Source: Hymenobacter psychrotolerans DSM 18569 (GTDB taxonomy: Bacteria; Bacteroidota; Bacteroidia; Cytophagales; Hymenobacteraceae). From it: a DNA stretch of 64,000 bases. The number at the start of each line of letters is the position of its first letter. The first letter of the stretch is position 1. Shown piece by piece: positions 1-7,370 of this stretch. The stretch spans positions 434,001 to 498,000 of the forward strand of contig NZ_FRAS01000001.1 in the NCBI RefSeq assembly GCF_900142395.1, written 5' to 3'. The translations under genes were made by a program, and so were the position numbers. The notes below the pieces were generated by a model, which was given only the letters and a program-made list of their open reading frames with translations, ran no database searches and was not told the origin of the DNA.

Positions 1-699
1 GGAGCCGTCGGGCGTGTCGTAGTCGTTGCCGTAGACGGTCAGCTCCTGCCGGAGGCCGGCGGCGGTCTGCGTGATAAAAGGCACCAGGTTGTTGGGAACT
101 CCGAGCGGCAACTCGCCAATTTTGGCCGAAGCATGCGCCCCAATGGGGTTGAAGTAGCGCAGCAGAATGGTTTTCAACTCGTTGCCGGGCGCAACGGCCA
201 CATCATTGAGGATGTCTTCGCACATCTGCTTGGTGGCCCCGTAAGGAGAAGTAGCCTTTTTGGTAGGCGTCTGCTCGGTTACGGGAAGTTGGTCCGGGAT
301 GCCGTACACGGTGCACGACGACGAGAATACCAGTGCCGTTACCCCAAACTCGCGCATCACCTGTACCAGCGTCAGCAGCGAGCCTACGTTGTTCTGGTAG
401 TATTCCAGCGGCTTCTGCACCGACTCACCGACGGCCTTGAAAGCGGCGAAATGAATAACGCCGCGCAGGCTGCCTTCCTCGGCAAACACGGCCCGCATGG
501 CTTCGGCATCGTTGCAGTCGATGCGGTGAAACGGCACCTTCACGCCCAGTATATTCTCGATGCCCGCTACCGCCGACTCCTGCGAGTTGCTGAAATTATC
601 CACGATAACCGGCTGAAAACCCGCCTCGTACAGCTCAACCACTGCGTGTGAGCCAATGTAGCCGGCTCCACCGGTAACCAGTATTTTCGTGCGCTCCAT
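1..699 (-). CDS. galE: UDP-glucose 4-epimerase, 3' end cut by window edge
   Basis: This gene interconverts UDP-glucose and UDP-galactose for surface polysaccharide precursors in the cytoplasm. The first 233 residues are present, of roughly 340 usual for the family. The sequence shows the N-terminal Rossmann loop TGGAGYIGSH (about residues 9-18), the SSSCTVYG strand (126-133) and the short-chain dehydrogenase pair Y153 and K157 in YGATK. It starts at the ATG complementary to 697-699 and runs off the left edge. It lies downstream of a nucleotide-sugar dehydrogenase on the same strand, separated by a repeat-rich 100-bp gap, which fits a polysaccharide precursor cluster. GalE-type substrate is inferred from similarity; UDP-GlcNAc epimerisation is possible. 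Confidence 0.9.
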   Translation of the reverse strand, partial: MERTKILVTGGAGYIGSHAVVELYEAGFQPVIVDNFSNSQESAVAGIENILGVKVPFHRIDCNDAEAMRAVFAEEGSLRGVIHFAAFKAVGESVQKPLEYYQNNVGSLLTLVQVMREFGVTALVFSSSCTVYGIPDQLPVTEQTPTKKATSPYGATKQMCEDILNDVAVAPGNELKTILLRYFNPIGAHASAKIGELPLGVPNNLVPFITQTAAGLRQELTVYGNDYDTPDGS

Positions 700-703
700 A
701 TTG

Positions 704-797
704 TTTAATGAGTGAAGGAGTGAAGGAGTGAATGAGTGAAGAGGAACGACGTCATCCAACGGCATTCACTACACCACTCATTCACCATTCACTCTCT
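704..797. repeat. Imperfect inverted repeat of GAGTGAA/TTCACTC units
   Basis: The gap between the dehydrogenase stop and the galE start is filled with short GAGTGAAG and GAATGAGTG units on the left and their complements on the right. An exact 11-bp match is 728-738 (GTGAATGAGTG) against 775-785. The layout resembles the perfect hairpin at 44578-44642. Both lie between the stop of one gene and the start of the next on the minus strand. Function is unknown. Confidence 0.6.
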
Positions 798-799
798 GA

Positions 800-2095
800 T
801 TACAGGCTCCAGTACTGCATTTCCTGTATCCGGCCCCGGAACAGGCCTTTGATATCAACCAGCACCGCGTTTTCGCTGGTGATGGACTGGAAGTATGCCT
901 CATCGTGCGCCATGTAGGGAGCGTGGCTGACGGCTACAATCACGCCGTCGTAGTCGGTGCGGACTTCGCCGGCGGGCGTCAGGCGGAAGCCATACTCGTG
1001 GTGCAGCTCATCGGAATCGGCGTGCGGGTCCACGATGTCTACGTTGACGGAGAAATTTTTCAGCTCCTGAATCACGTCGGCCACCTTCGAGTTGCGGATG
1101 TCTTCCACATTCTCCTTGAACGTGGCGCCCATCACCAGTACGCGGCTCTTGGAAACGTCCTTGCCTTTTTTGATCATCATCTGCACGGTTTTGCGTGCGA
1201 TGTAGGCGCCCATGTTGTCGTTGGTGGTGCGGCCGCTCAGAATCACCTTCGCGTCGTAGCCCAGCTCTTTGGCCTTGTAGGTCAGGTAGTACGGGTCGAC
1301 CCCGATGCAGTGGCCGCCCACCAGGCCCGGCGAGAACTTCAGGAAGTTCCACTTGGTGCCGGCCGCTTCCAGCACCTCGTACGTGTTGATGCTCATGCGG
1401 TCAAAAATCATCGACAGCTCATTCATCAAAGCAATATTGACGTCGCGCTGCGTGTTTTCGATGATTTTGGCGGCTTCCGCCACCTTGATGCTGCTGGCGC
1501 GGTGTACGCCGGCTTTCACCACCAGCTCGTAGGTTTTGGCAATTACGTCGAGCGACTCCTCGTCGCAGCCGGCCACCACCTTAATGATGCTGGACAGCGT
1601 GTGCTCTTTGTCGCCGGGGTTGATGCGCTCCGGCGAATAGCCGACTTTAAAGTCTTCCGGGAATTTCAGGCCCGACAGCTTTTCCATTACCGGAATGCAG
1701 TCGTCTTCGGTGCAGCCCGGGTATACCGTGCTTTCGAACACCACATAGTCGCCTTTCTTGAGGACTTTGCCCACCGTGGTCGACGCGCCGAGTAGTGGCC
1801 GCAGGTCGGGCTGGGCGTGCTCGTCGATAGGTGTTGGCACGGCCACGATGAAGAAGCGGGCTTCGCCCAGTACATCCAGCGAGTCGGTAAATTCGATGTC
1901 GCACCCCTCGAAATCCTTGGTTTCCAGCTCACCGCTGGGGTCTACGTGGTTGCGCATCATGTCCACGCGCTTCGCATTGATGTCGAAACCGATAACCTTG
2001 ATTTTGCGGGCAAACTCGAGGGCGATAGGCAGGCCCACGTAGCCGAGGCCGATAACGGCCAGCTTGGCCTCTTTGCGAAGTAGTTGCTCGTACAC
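800..2095 (-). CDS. Nucleotide-sugar dehydrogenase (UDP-HexNAc 6-dehydrogenase, TviB/WbpA type)
   Basis: This protein oxidises C6 of a UDP-sugar to the uronic acid in two NAD-dependent steps, giving precursors for capsule or O-antigen. It is 431 aa, normal for the UDP-glucose/GDP-mannose dehydrogenase family. Visible are the Rossmann loop GLGYVGLP (16-23), the ESTVYPGCTE segment (121-130), the SPERINPG segment (154-161) and the catalytic cysteine C263 in GGHCIGVDPYY. The SPERINPG and GGHCIGVDPYYL motifs are typical of the UDP-N-acetylhexosamine subgroup rather than UDP-glucose dehydrogenases. The next gene upstream (2184-2786) encodes a WbpD-like acetyltransferase, which fits a 2,3-diamino-uronic acid route. 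The exact sugar is an inference. Confidence 0.88.
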   Translation of the reverse strand: MYEQLLRKEAKLAVIGLGYVGLPIALEFARKIKVIGFDINAKRVDMMRNHVDPSGELETKDFEGCDIEFTDSLDVLGEARFFIVAVPTPIDEHAQPDLRPLLGASTTVGKVLKKGDYVVFESTVYPGCTEDDCIPVMEKLSGLKFPEDFKVGYSPERINPGDKEHTLSSIIKVVAGCDEESLDVIAKTYELVVKAGVHRASSIKVAEAAKIIENTQRDVNIALMNELSMIFDRMSINTYEVLEAAGTKWNFLKFSPGLVGGHCIGVDPYYLTYKAKELGYDAKVILSGRTTNDNMGAYIARKTVQMMIKKGKDVSKSRVLVMGATFKENVEDIRNSKVADVIQELKNFSVNVDIVDPHADSDELHHEYGFRLTPAGEVRTDYDGVIVAVSHAPYMAHDEAYFQSITSENAVLVDIKGLFRGRIQEMQYWSL

Positions 2096-2183
2096 GATGA
2101 AGGGTCTTATGAATCTGGGTGACGGAAGGTCTTGTGCTTGCTTTTATGGAAACCAGCGCCCGGTGCCGGCGCCGAAAGCGGCG

Positions 2184-2786
2184 TTATGAGTCGGGGCTGA
2201 TACGGGAAACCCGCCCCTCGGTTAGGAGATACTGCTCGCCACTTTCCGGGCAGGTGGCGCGGCCTTGCGCATCAAACGCCAGCCGGTGGCCGAAGGCGCT
2301 CATCCAGCCACGCTGCCGGGCCGGGTTGCCGTAGGCCAGCGCGTAGGGCGGCAGGCTTTTCGTGACGACGGAGCCCGCGCCCACGAAGGCATATTCGCCC
2401 AGCCGCACACCGCATACCACCGTAGTATTGGCCCCGATGCTGACGCCGCGCTCCAGCACGGTGGGCTGGTACTCGTGGCGGCGCACCACGGCGGAGCGTG
2501 GGTTCAGCACGTTGGTAAACACCGCCGAAGGCCCGATGAATACGTCATCGTGGCACTCGACGCCGGTGTAGAGGCTCACGTTGTTCTGTACTTTCACGTT
2601 GCGCCCCAGGCGTACGCCGTCGGCTACAAACACGTTCTGGCCCAGGCTGCACCCCTCGCCTAGCTCGGCTCCGGGGCTCAGGTGGCTGAAATGCCAGATC
2701 CGGCAGCCGGCGCCGACGCGGCAACCATCGTCGAGGACGGCGGTGGGATGCGCGAAGTAGGCAGAAGCAGGAATCATGAAGGGCAC
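2184..2786 (-). CDS. Left-handed beta-helix acetyltransferase, WbpD/WlbB-like
   Basis: This is a 200-aa hexapeptide-repeat acyltransferase. Isoleucine/valine-rich turns (GCRVGAGCRIWHFSHL, GCSLGQNVFVADGVRLG, GVSIGANTTVVCGVRLG) repeat every six residues over about residues 18-165. The family acetylates the 3-amino group of UDP-2-acetamido-3-amino-uronate with acetyl-CoA. WHFSHL and the segment YGNPARQRGWMSAFG are characteristic of WbpD/WlbB proteins. The C-terminal 40 residues carry a CPESGEQY piece like that seen in family members. Two starts are possible, the ATG at 2784-2786 or the one three codons later. It lies upstream of the UDP-sugar dehydrogenase, but no WbpB or WbpE partner is visible in the window. 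Confidence 0.85.
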   Translation of the reverse strand: MPFMIPASAYFAHPTAVLDDGCRVGAGCRIWHFSHLSPGAELGEGCSLGQNVFVADGVRLGRNVKVQNNVSLYTGVECHDDVFIGPSAVFTNVLNPRSAVVRRHEYQPTVLERGVSIGANTTVVCGVRLGEYAFVGAGSVVTKSLPPYALAYGNPARQRGWMSAFGHRLAFDAQGRATCPESGEQYLLTEGRVSRISPDS

Positions 2787-2800
2787 GGCGAGTCAGCCGG

Positions 2801-2808
2801 CAAAGGTA
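2801..2808 (-). promoter_or_regulatory. Bacteroidota -7 box TACCTTTG
   Basis: The minus strand reads TACCTTTG 15 bp upstream of the acetyltransferase start at 2786. It matches the Bacteroidota primary sigma -7 consensus TAnnTTTG. No TTG is seen at the ideal -33 spacing, so this is a prediction only. Confidence 0.45.
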
Positions 2809-2907
2809 AGGCTTTTGGCCTTAGCTGGCTTTATCTGCCGCATCTGGCCCGCCAGAAGCACAAGTACCCCGGCCTGGAGTGGTTGCTGGCCGGTGCGCGG
2901 GGCGGGC

Positions 2908-3774
2908 TCAGGACCGCCAGGTAGCCCTGACCATCCGGGCTTTATCAAAAATATCGGTCCTGATTTCCACTTCGCTATACCCCAGCCCAGTCACCAACTC
3001 TGCTGTTTCGGGCGCAAACTGCTCGTTGATTTCAAAGTAAAGCGCCCTGCCCGGCCGCAGCAGCGTGGTACCCAGCCGGGCAATGCGGCGGTAGAACAGC
3101 AGCGGGTCGTGGTCGGGCACGAACAGGGCGGTGGCAGGCTCGTAGTCCAGCACGTTGGCGCGCATCAGCGGCCGCTCCTGCTCCAGCACGTAGGGCGGGT
3201 TGCTGACCAGCACATCCAGCGTACCCGGCGCAATGCCGCTGGGTGCCTGCGTCAGGATGTCCAGCTGCTGGAAGTCGATTTCGCAGCCGTAGCGGGCGGC
3301 GTTGCGGCGGGCCACGGCCAGGGCTTCCTCCGAAATATCAACGGCCACGATACGGGCGGGCTCCAGCGCCTGGCACAGCGCCACCGGAATACAGCCGCTG
3401 CCGGTGCCCACATCCAGCACGGAAAGCGTAGTGCTCCGGCCGCGCTGCTCGGTCACAATCAGCTGCACCAGCTCCTCGGTTTCGGGGCGCGGAATGAGCG
3501 TGGCGGGCGTTACGTCCAGCTCCAGACCCGCAAAATGCGCCGTGCCCAGCACGTACTGCACCGGCTCGTGGCGCAGCAGCCGCGCTTCTATGGCCGGCAG
3601 CAGCTCGGCTACCGCCTCCGGCACCGGCGCATCGGCCTGCATGCGCCGCTGCAACGGACTGATTTCCAGCAGATGCTCCAGTACCAGCACGGCTATGCTG
3701 GCGGCCTCCGGGGCGGGGTAGCACGCTTCCAGCGCAGTGGCAAAGGTGGTAGTGAGCTGGCGAAGTGTGGACAT
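2908..3774 (-). CDS. prmC: Release factor glutamine N5-methyltransferase
   Basis: PrmC methylates the glutamine of the GGQ motif in release factors RF1 and RF2. The 288-aa protein shows the SAM-binding loop DVGTGSG (121-127) and the catalytic NPPY motif (192-195), preceded by the helical N-terminal domain with the RPETE motif (96-100). I place the start at the ATG complementary to 3772-3774 (MSTLRQ). An in-frame ATG five codons upstream overlaps the predicted promoter box and gives an atypical MYLCC leader. It is transcribed away from ribD, with an 89-bp divergent gap. Confidence 0.93.
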   Translation of the reverse strand: MSTLRQLTTTFATALEACYPAPEAASIAVLVLEHLLEISPLQRRMQADAPVPEAVAELLPAIEARLLRHEPVQYVLGTAHFAGLELDVTPATLIPRPETEELVQLIVTEQRGRSTTLSVLDVGTGSGCIPVALCQALEPARIVAVDISEEALAVARRNAARYGCEIDFQQLDILTQAPSGIAPGTLDVLVSNPPYVLEQERPLMRANVLDYEPATALFVPDHDPLLFYRRIARLGTTLLRPGRALYFEINEQFAPETAELVTGLGYSEVEIRTDIFDKARMVRATWRS

Positions 3775-3778
3775 GCAG

Positions 3779-3786
3779 CAAAGGTA
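3779..3786 (-). promoter_or_regulatory. -7 box TACCTTTG abutting the prmC start codon
   Basis: The minus strand reads TACCTTTG four bases upstream of the chosen prmC ATG, with a TTG 22 bases further upstream (3809-3811). A start of transcription about seven bases past the box would leave almost no 5' leader, suggesting a leaderless message. Confidence 0.45.
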
Positions 3787-3863
3787 CACGGATGGGCGCA
3801 GGGTGGCACAAGCTAAAAGTTCGGGTTACATTTCGCTTATTATTCTGACTTAGTGCGCTGCCT

Positions 3864-4901
3864 ATGCCCTCTCCCGATTTCGACCTGCTTATGATGCGCC
3901 GCGCCCTGGACCTGGCCCGGCTCGGCACCGGCCATACCCGCCCCAACCCGCTGGTAGGCTGCGTGATTACGCACGACAACCGCATTATCGGAGAGGGCTG
4001 GCACCAGGCCTACGGCGGGCCGCACGCCGAGGTGAATGCCGTGGCGGCCGTAGCCGATCCGACGTTACTGCCTCACAGCCGCGTCTACGTCACGCTGGAA
4101 CCCTGCTCCCACCACGGCAAAACGCCGCCCTGCGCTGATTTGCTCATTGAAAAAGGCGTTCGGGAAGTAGTAGTCTGCAACCTCGACCCTAACCCGCTGG
4201 TGGCCGGCAAAGGCATTGAGAAGCTGCGAGCGGCGGGCATTAGGGTAGAAACGGGGGTGCTGGAGCAGGAAGGTCGCTGGCTGAACCGGCGTTTTTTCAC
4301 GTTTCAGGAGAAGCAGCGGCCATATGTGGTGCTGAAATGGGCCGAAACGGCTGATGGCTATCTGGCGGGCCCCTATTATCAGTCGGTGCCTATCAGTGGC
4401 GAGCTGGCGCGGGTGGCGGTGCACCAGTGGCGGGCCGAGGAGCAGGCTATTCTGGTAGGCACGCGCACGGCCCTGCACGACAACCCGCACCTGACTGTGC
4501 GCGAATGGCCCGGCCCCAATCCCACCCGCGTGGTCATCGACAAAAACCTGAGCCTACCGCCGGCGCACAACCTCTTCAATGGCCAGCAGCCTACGGTGGT
4601 CTACACCTACCGCGAGCGGGCCGCCAAAGACAACGTCGACTATGTGATGCTGTCGGAGGCGGAAGACCTGTTCCCACAGATTTTCAACAGCTTGTATCAG
4701 CGCAACGTGCAGTCGGTGCTGGTAGAAGGCGGGCCTACGGTCCTCAACTCGTTGCTGAAAGACGGGCTCTGGGACGAGCTGCGGGTGCTGCGCAGCTCCC
4801 GGCAGCTGGGCGGCGGCGTATCGGCGCCGAAGCCGGGCCTGAGCGGCTTGCGCGAGCATTGCCGGCTCGGCGACGATGAGCTGTTTGTGTACGTGAACTG
4901 A
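3864..4901 (+). CDS. ribD: Bifunctional riboflavin biosynthesis deaminase/reductase RibD
   Basis: RibD deaminates the pyrimidine intermediate of riboflavin synthesis and then reduces its ribose chain with NADPH. The 345-aa protein has an N-terminal cytidine-deaminase-type zinc site, HAE (54-56) with C81 and C90 in the PCSHHGKTPPC motif, followed by the reductase domain (about 150-345) with KWAETADGY and LVEGGPTVLNSLL. Length is close to the usual 350-370 residues. It is a single gene with no other rib genes adjacent. No FMN riboswitch motif is visible in the short upstream region. Confidence 0.94.
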   Translation: MPSPDFDLLMMRRALDLARLGTGHTRPNPLVGCVITHDNRIIGEGWHQAYGGPHAEVNAVAAVADPTLLPHSRVYVTLEPCSHHGKTPPCADLLIEKGVREVVVCNLDPNPLVAGKGIEKLRAAGIRVETGVLEQEGRWLNRRFFTFQEKQRPYVVLKWAETADGYLAGPYYQSVPISGELARVAVHQWRAEEQAILVGTRTALHDNPHLTVREWPGPNPTRVVIDKNLSLPPAHNLFNGQQPTVVYTYRERAAKDNVDYVMLSEAEDLFPQIFNSLYQRNVQSVLVEGGPTVLNSLLKDGLWDELRVLRSSRQLGGGVSAPKPGLSGLREHCRLGDDELFVYVN

Positions 4902-4936
4902 GCCGGCCGACCGAGTACAGGCCGCCAAACGGCCCC

Positions 4937-4944
4937 TATCTTTG
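4937..4944 (+). promoter_or_regulatory. -7 box TATCTTTG upstream of msrC
   Basis: TATCTTTG matches TAnnTTTG 71 bp before the msrC ATG, just after the ribD stop. No clear -33 TTG is present at the ideal spacing. Confidence 0.4.
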
Positions 4945-5015
4945 TTATAGCCTTAGCTCATGCCTAGTAATGAGCCAGACTTGCCTGCTTTATTCTTTCT
5001 GATTTTCTCTTCCTC

Positions 5016-5498
5016 ATGGCCGAAGAACTGCACCTCGATACGACGCTCACCAAAGCCGAACAATACCGCCAGCTGCTGCCCCAGATTGAGGCCCTGACCA
5101 CCGGCGAGCCAGACCTGGTGGCCAACCTTGCCAACACCGTAGCGGCGCTTCGGCAGGCTTTCGGGTTTTTCTGGGTGGGTTTCTACCTCGTGAAAGATGA
5201 TGAGCTGGTGCTGGGCCCATTCCAGGGCCCGATTGCCTGCACCCGCATCCGGCACGGCAAAGGCGTGTGCGGCAGCAGTTGGGCGCAGGCCACTACCCTG
5301 CTCGTGCCCGACGTGGAGCAGTTCCCCGGCCACATTGCCTGCAGCTCCGACTCGAAGTCGGAAATAGTGGTGCCCATTCTAAAAGAGGGCCACGTGGTAG
5401 CCGTGCTCGATGTAGACAGCGACCAACTCAACGACTTCGACCACGACGACCAGCAGGCGCTGGAGCAACTCATGGCACTGGCGGCGCGCTGGTTCTAG
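5016..5498 (+). CDS. msrC: Free methionine-(R)-sulfoxide reductase (GAF domain)
   Basis: This 160-aa GAF-fold enzyme reduces free methionine-(R)-sulfoxide, repairing oxidised methionine in the cytoplasm. The three cysteines expected from the E. coli fRMsr family are present: C75 in ACTRIRHGKGVC, C85, and C109 in GHIACSSDSKSEIVVP. The domain spans nearly the whole chain and ends with the VLDVDSD strand near residue 135. The stop codon TAG (5496-5498) is part of a CTAG that is duplicated on the far side of the IS5-family element, so the insertion sits exactly at the gene's end and leaves the reading frame intact. Confidence 0.92.
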   Translation: MAEELHLDTTLTKAEQYRQLLPQIEALTTGEPDLVANLANTVAALRQAFGFFWVGFYLVKDDELVLGPFQGPIACTRIRHGKGVCGSSWAQATTLLVPDVEQFPGHIACSSDSKSEIVVPILKEGHVVAVLDVDSDQLNDFDHDDQQALEQLMALAARWF

Positions 5499-6302
5499 GG
5501 CGTACGGACAATTATCTTTGCGGGAATGGGACTTGATGGAGATGAACTGAGTGAGGCCGCTTGGGAAAAACTTTCCCCGCAGTTGGCAGGTAAAGCGGGC
5601 GATGTGGGCCGCACGGCGGCTGATAACCGCCTGTTTTTGAACGCCGTGCTATGGGTGATGCGCCACGGCGGCACCTGGCGGGTGTTGCCCGCACGCTTCG
5701 GTAAGCACGACACCGTGCGCAAGCGGGCCTTGCGCTGGGCGCAGAAAGGCACGTGGCAGCGCCTGTTTGCCGCCGTGCGCCTGCCCGACGTGGAGGCCGT
5801 ACTGCTGGATTCGACCATCATGCGGGCACATCAGCGGGCCAGCGGGCAGGTAAAAAAAAGCGCACCGGCGACGAAGCCCTCGGCCGCAGCCGCGGCGGGC
5901 TGACGACGAAGCTGCACGCGGCCGTGGACGAGGCCGGGCGGCCCCACGCCTTGCTGCTGGGGCCGGGCCAGCAGGCCGATTGCACCCGCGCGCTGGAGCT
6001 GCTCGACGCCGTGGGACCGGTGCGTTACGTGCTGGCCGACAAGGGATACGACACCAACGCCATCGTCGAGGCAGTCGAACAAGCCGGGGCCGAAGTGGTG
6101 ATTCCAAGCAAGAAAAACCGCACGTATTGCCGCCTGATTGACCGGATGCGCTACCGCCGCCGGAACCGGGTGGAGCGCTTCTTCAACCGCCTCAAGGACT
6201 TTCGCCGCCTGGCCACCCGCTATGAAAAAACGGCCACCAGCTTCCTCGGCTTTTGCTTCTTCTTCGCCGCCCTGTGCTGGTGTGACTAATTGTCCGTATG
6301 CC
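5499..6302 (+). mobile_element. IS5-family insertion sequence, 804 bp, with CTAG target duplication
   Basis: Terminal inverted repeats are GGCGTACGGACAATTA (5499-5514) and TAATTGTCCGTATGCC (6287-6302), matching at 15 of 16 positions. The element is flanked by CTAG on both sides (5495-5498 and 6303-6306), fitting the YTAR target preference of IS5-type elements. It carries one transposase in two overlapping frames. The ends and the DDE-coding sequence look intact, so the copy may be active. It most resembles the IS427 group. The exact ISfinder name cannot be given from sequence reading alone. Confidence 0.93.
5526..6289 (+). CDS. IS5-family transposase made by -1 frameshift (two ORFs)
   Basis: The first frame (5526-5903) encodes an N-terminal DUF4096-like DNA-binding region with NAVLWVMRHGGTWRVLP and the first catalytic Asp in LLDSTIMRAH. 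The second frame supplies the second Asp in LADKGYDTNAI and the Glu in RVERFFNRLKDFRRLATRYEK. The frames overlap at a run of eight A residues (5852-5859). A -1 slip on AAAAAAA joins VKK to KRTGDEALG and gives a product of about 254 aa, normal for IS427-group transposases. A -7-like box TATCTTTG (5513-5520) lies inside the left end, five bases before the ATG, so expression could be leaderless. Confidence 0.9.
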
Positions 6303-6306
6303 CTAG

Positions 6307-6469
6307 GCCACGGATTCGCTCGGATTCTTCCGGATTGTACGGATTTCGTGAAGGGTTAAAACCGAAAGAGCTTGCCTATTGGCAAGCTCTTTCGGTTTGT
6401 TCTGACGGCAACTGCCGATATGGAATGGAGTCGGCCACAAAATCCGTGAACTCCGCAGGAATCCGTGGT
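6307..6469. repeat. 163-bp palindromic segment flanked by CTAG, possible MITE
   Basis: Both ends carry related inverted arms: the left begins GCCACGGATTC and, read on the other strand, the right begins ACCACGGATTC. Further in, both arms have ACGGATTTCGTG or ACGGATTTTGTG. CTAG flanks the segment at 6303-6306 and 6470-6473. The centre holds a perfect hairpin (6359-6398). It could be a non-autonomous element that inserted in CTAG, or an ordinary convergent terminator region carrying dispersed CACGGATT repeats. Confidence 0.5.
6359..6398. terminator. Bidirectional hairpin terminator between msrC/IS and psd
   Basis: An 18-bp perfect stem (6359-6376 with 6381-6398) encloses the loop TATT. The stem ends in AAACCG on the left and CGGTTT on the right, so a short U-rich tail is available on either strand. 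It sits between convergent genes. Confidence 0.65.
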
Positions 6470-7150
6470 CTAGAATAGACTTGGCGCTTCGGTTTTCAGC
6501 TGCGCAATAACCGTCTGCCCGCCCTTCACTTTCTCTCCAATCTGCACTTTCACCTCCGTATCCACGGGCACGAAGATGTCGACGCGGGAACCGAACTTAA
6601 TGAAGCCGAACTCTTCACCCTGGCTTACTTCGTCACCTTCGTTTACGTACCACACAATGCGGCGGGCCATAGCGCCGGCAATCTGGCGGAACAGCACCAG
6701 CGGCCCCGCTTCCGACTCTACCACCACCGTAGTGCGCTCGTTTTTGGTGCTGCTTTTGGGGTGCCAGGCCACTAGGTAGTTGCCGGGGTGGTACTTGAAG
6801 TAGCGCACGATTCCCGAAATCGGGTTGCGGGTGATGTGCACGTTAATCGGCGACATGAAAATGCTGATCTGCTTGCGCATGTCGTCGAAATACTCCGGCT
6901 CGTGCACGTCCTCAATCACCACTACTTTGCCGTCGGCGGGAGCTACCAGCAGGTCTTCGTGGGTGAACAGGCGGCGGGCCGGGCTCCGGAAAAACTGCAG
7001 CAACAGCAGAAACGCAATGACCGAAGCCCCCGCGAAAATCTGGTTGAACAGCAGGTTTCGCGCATTTACCCGGAACAGGAGCAGGTTGACGGCCAGCAGG
7101 GCCAGCAGCGTAAAGAACAGTATTCGTCGTCCTTCTTTATGGATCTTCAT
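6470..7150 (-). CDS. psd: Phosphatidylserine decarboxylase proenzyme
   Basis: Psd converts phosphatidylserine to phosphatidylethanolamine at the inner membrane. The 226-aa protein belongs to the short bacterial/archaeal-type group. It has two N-terminal membrane segments (about 9-26 and 35-54), the PADGKVV and INVHITRNP motifs (71-110) and the self-cleavage site G187-S188 in FIKFGSRVD, where the serine becomes the pyruvoyl group. I start it at the ATG complementary to 7148-7150 (MKIHKEG), because the 32 upstream codons lack family similarity. Its stop lies in the CTAG at 6470-6473. Confidence 0.92.
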   Translation of the reverse strand: MKIHKEGRRILFFTLLALLAVNLLLFRVNARNLLFNQIFAGASVIAFLLLLQFFRSPARRLFTHEDLLVAPADGKVVVIEDVHEPEYFDDMRKQISIFMSPINVHITRNPISGIVRYFKYHPGNYLVAWHPKSSTKNERTTVVVESEAGPLVLFRQIAGAMARRIVWYVNEGDEVSQGEEFGFIKFGSRVDIFVPVDTEVKVQIGEKVKGGQTVIAQLKTEAPSLF

Positions 7151-7264
7151 GAATCGCAGAGGTTGCCGATTAGACGGGTTGCGCAGGGAGCGGCGGCCGG
7201 TTAAGCAGTCGGATTGCGAAGCAGGGGCGCCTGCTTGCGGTGGCAAAATAGGGTACTCTTTTTA

Positions 7265-7272
7265 CAAAGATA
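7265..7272 (-). promoter_or_regulatory. -7 box TATCTTTG upstream of psd
   Basis: The minus strand reads TATCTTTG about 115 bp upstream of the chosen psd start. The match to TAnnTTTG is exact, but no well-spaced TTG was found. Confidence 0.4.
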
Positions 7273-7370
7273 GCCCGAACCGTAAGGTCCGGGCCTATCA
7301 ATGGTACGAATTAGCCACTGAAAACGCCGCGCTTTGCATCAGGAAATCCTGAGCAGCACCGCCGCTTAGC

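Noticed and set aside
704..797. CRISPR-like array from repeated GAGTGAA units
   Set aside because: Units are under 12 bp, irregularly spaced and partly inverted, with no spacers and no cas genes in the window.
3775..3863. FMN riboswitch before ribD
   Set aside because: The gap is only 89 bp and has none of the conserved RFN element features.
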